Origin: Selenomonadaceae bacterium | GTDB lineage: Bacteria; Bacillota; Negativicutes; Selenomonadales; Selenomonadaceae | Length of the DNA stretch: 7,078 bases | Direction: 5' to 3' | NCBI GenBank assembly: GCA_016280345.1 | Contig: JAEEGN010000141.1 | Coordinates: forward strand, 1-7,078 | Shown: positions 5,055-7,078 of the stretch, piece after piece | Numbering within the stretch: position 1 is the first letter of the stretch | How the letters are laid out: every line of letters starts with the position of its first letter | Notes under the pieces: generated by a model | What the model saw: only the letters and a program-made list of their open reading frames with translations | What the model was told of the DNA's origin: nothing | Databases searched by the model: none | Made by a program: the position numbers and the translations under genes

Positions 5055-7078
5055 GTGGATATCCTGCAAGATTTGAATCCCATACAGAGGGAGGCGGCAG
5101 CCTGCCTTTCGGGGCCCCTGCTGATCCTGGCCGGCGCGGGCTCCGGCAAGACGCGGGTCCTGACGTACCGCATCGCCAACCTGCTGGCGCACGACGTGCC
5201 GCCCTATCGTATCCTCGCCATCACTTTCACCAACAAGGCGGCGGCGGAAATGCGCGACCGGGTGGACCGGCTGATCGGGGACGCGGCAAAGAACGTCTGG
5301 CTCAGCACCTTCCACGCCTTCTGCGCCCGCTTCCTGCGCCGGGAAATCGAAGCCACCGGCCGTTACCGGAAGAATTACAGCATCTATGACGCCAGCGACG
5401 CCAAACAGCTAATGAAAGCCTGCCTGCAGACGATGAACCTCGACGAGAAGCAGTACCCCGCCGCCACGGTTCTGGGAACGATCTCCAACGCCAAGAACCA
5501 GATGATGGACGCGGCGGCCTTTGCCCGGAACGCGGGCAGCTTCTACGAGAAGAAGGCGGCCGAGGCGTACCAGCTTTACGAGACGAAGCTGCTGGAAAAC
5601 AACGCCCTGGACTTCGACGATCTGCTGCTGGTGGCGGTATCGCTGCTGCAAAAGAACGAGGAGATCCGCGAGAAATACCAGCGGCGCTTCCAGTACATCC
5701 TGGTGGACGAGTACCAGGATACCAACGGCGCCCAGTACGAGCTCACAAAGCTGCTGGCGGGCGGCCACCGGAACCTCTGCGTGGTGGGCGACGCCGACCA
5801 GTCGATCTACGGCTGGCGCGGAGCCGATATGCGCAATATCCTGAATTTCAGGCAGGACTATCCGGCGGCGAAGATCATCAAGCTGGAGCAGAACTACCGC
5901 TCCACGAAGACCATCCTGGAAGCGGCGAACGCCGTCATCAAGAACAACCAGAACCGTCAGCCGAAAACCCTCTGGACGAAAAACGCCACCGGGGAAAAAA
6001 TCGGCGTCTACGCGGCCGGCGACGAGCGGGACGAAGCGGACTTCATCGCCCGCACCATCGAGCGGGACGCTATGCTCTACCACCTCTCCTACAACGACGC
6101 CGCCGTCCTCTACCGCACCAACGCCCAGTCCCGCGTGCTGGAAGAGGCGTTCATGCGAATCGGCATCCCCTATACCATGGTGGGAGGACTGAAATTCTAC
6201 GAGCGCAAGGAAATCAAGGACATCATCGCCTATCTCCGGCTCATTTTCAACCCGCTGGACAACGGAAGCCTGTTGCGGATCATCAACGTGCCGAAACGGG
6301 GCGTCGGCGAGACGAGCCTTGAACGGCTGACGGCCTACGCCGACGCCAACGGCATGAGCCTGTTCGACGTGATCACAAGCCCCGAGGGGCTGGACGCGGT
6401 GCCGAACCTCAAGAAGCCGGCCCGGACGTCGCTGAAGGCTTTCGCGGAGCTGATCATAGACCTTCTGACCAGCACCGGGGAGATGCCGCTCTCCGCCTTC
6501 GTGGAAAAGGTGCTGGCGGATACCGGCTACGCGTCAGAGCTGGAAAAGGAGAACACGCCGGAAAGCGCCGCCCGGCTGGAGAACCTCCGGGAATTCATCA
6601 GCGTGGCCAAGGATTATGAGAAAAGCGGGGAATCGCCGGACCTCGAGAATTTCCTGAACCACATTTCGCTGATTTCCGATATCGACGCCGCTGACCTGGA
6701 CGCGGACCGGGTCACGCTGATGACGCTCCACGCGGCGAAGGGTCTGGAATTCAAGGAGGTCTTCCTGGCCGGCATGGAGGAAGGCATCTTCCCCCATGCC
6801 CGCTCGCAAATGGACGACGCCGCCATCGAGGAGGAGCGCCGGGCCTGTTACGTCGGCATCACCCGGGCGCAGCAAAAGCTCTGCCTGTCCTACGCCAGGA
6901 GCCGCACGATCTACGGCCGCGAAAGCGACAATCCGCCGTCGCGGTTCCTCGACGAAATCCCGGAGGGCTGCAAGGAATATCTCTCCCGCCGTCCCCGGCA
7001 CGCCACCGGTCCGGCGCGGACCTTCTTCCGCCCGGACCGCGGCGCGACGCCGGCCTTCAGCGGCAGCCGCCCGGCCCC
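5055..7078 (+). CDS. pcrA: ATP-dependent DNA helicase PcrA/UvrD family, C-terminus cut by window edge
   Basis: This superfamily 1A 3'-5' helicase unwinds DNA in nucleotide excision repair, clears collisions and removes RecA filaments. In-frame sequence gives 674 residues without a stop. All helicase motifs are present: motif I AGAGSGKT (26-33), Ia ITFTNKAAAEM (56-66), II VDEYQD (217-222), III GDADQSIYGWRGA (245-257), IV QNYRS (279-283), V TLMTLHAAKGLEF (554-566) and VI EERRACYVGITRA (593-605). Gram-positive PcrA proteins are about 720-750 residues, so some 50-75 residues, including the RNA-polymerase-binding tail, are missing here. The start is GTG at 5055, with AGGAGGG (5043-5049) 5 nt upstream and family-like DLNPIQREA following. 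No upstream in-frame start is better placed. I found no clear promoter between the preceding terminator and this gene. The beginning of the C-terminal, Arg/Pro-rich linker is visible after about 640. Confidence 0.95.
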   Translation, partial: MDILQDLNPIQREAAACLSGPLLILAGAGSGKTRVLTYRIANLLAHDVPPYRILAITFTNKAAAEMRDRVDRLIGDAAKNVWLSTFHAFCARFLRREIEATGRYRKNYSIYDASDAKQLMKACLQTMNLDEKQYPAATVLGTISNAKNQMMDAAAFARNAGSFYEKKAAEAYQLYETKLLENNALDFDDLLLVAVSLLQKNEEIREKYQRRFQYILVDEYQDTNGAQYELTKLLAGGHRNLCVVGDADQSIYGWRGADMRNILNFRQDYPAAKIIKLEQNYRSTKTILEAANAVIKNNQNRQPKTLWTKNATGEKIGVYAAGDERDEADFIARTIERDAMLYHLSYNDAAVLYRTNAQSRVLEEAFMRIGIPYTMVGGLKFYERKEIKDIIAYLRLIFNPLDNGSLLRIINVPKRGVGETSLERLTAYADANGMSLFDVITSPEGLDAVPNLKKPARTSLKAFAELIIDLLTSTGEMPLSAFVEKVLADTGYASELEKENTPESAARLENLREFISVAKDYEKSGESPDLENFLNHISLISDIDAADLDADRVTLMTLHAAKGLEFKEVFLAGMEEGIFPHARSQMDDAAIEEERRACYVGITRAQQKLCLSYARSRTIYGRESDNPPSRFLDEIPEGCKEYLSRRPRHATGPARTFFRPDRGATPAFSGSRPA

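Noticed and set aside
5409..6083. 224-residue minus-strand open frame inside pcrA
   Set aside because: It is antisense to conserved helicase motifs and has reverse-complement composition only.

Overview
The window looks like chromosomal housekeeping DNA from a fairly GC-rich member of the Firmicutes. The evidence is strong AGGAGG-type ribosome binding sites, an infC-rpmI-rplT operon with a leader attenuator, a family II pyrophosphatase with CBS and DRTGG domains, and a PcrA-type helicase. A Negativicutes or Clostridia-like anaerobe would fit, but this is inferred from gene types and composition, not from a marker gene. No mobile elements, CRISPR arrays, rRNA or tRNA were seen.

Layout. Reading leftward on the minus strand from about 1660 are a promoter, a leader of about 130 nt with a terminator/antiterminator arrangement, infC (IF3, with an ATT start at 1492), rpmI (L35), rplT (L20), an intrinsic terminator, and the N-terminal part of a TrmH/SpoU-family RNA methyltransferase cut by the window edge. 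Upstream of that operon, also on the minus strand, is a PLP-dependent class I aminotransferase (1702-2949). A divergent intergenic region of about 300 bp (2950-3251) follows. It holds an orphan plus-strand hairpin with a T-tract, a good extended -10 promoter and a cre-like palindrome. On the plus strand come a CBS-DRTGG-CBS family II inorganic pyrophosphatase (3252-4901), its two-tier terminator, and a pcrA/uvrD-family helicase (5055 to the end, C-terminus missing).

How the genes work together. infC, rpmI and rplT supply initiation factor 3 and two 50S proteins. Two controls are visible: a rare ATT start on infC (the basis of IF3 autoregulation in bacteria where it has been studied) and a leader switch of the kind L20 controls in Bacillus. 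The pyrophosphatase removes PPi made by biosynthesis, and its regulatory domains suggest adenine-nucleotide control. PcrA serves DNA repair and replication. The aminotransferase has no visible functional link to its neighbours.

I did not find a new multi-gene system. The most interesting signals are regulatory: the infC leader switch, the cre-like site just downstream of the pyrophosphatase promoter, and the orphan terminator-like hairpin in the divergent region.
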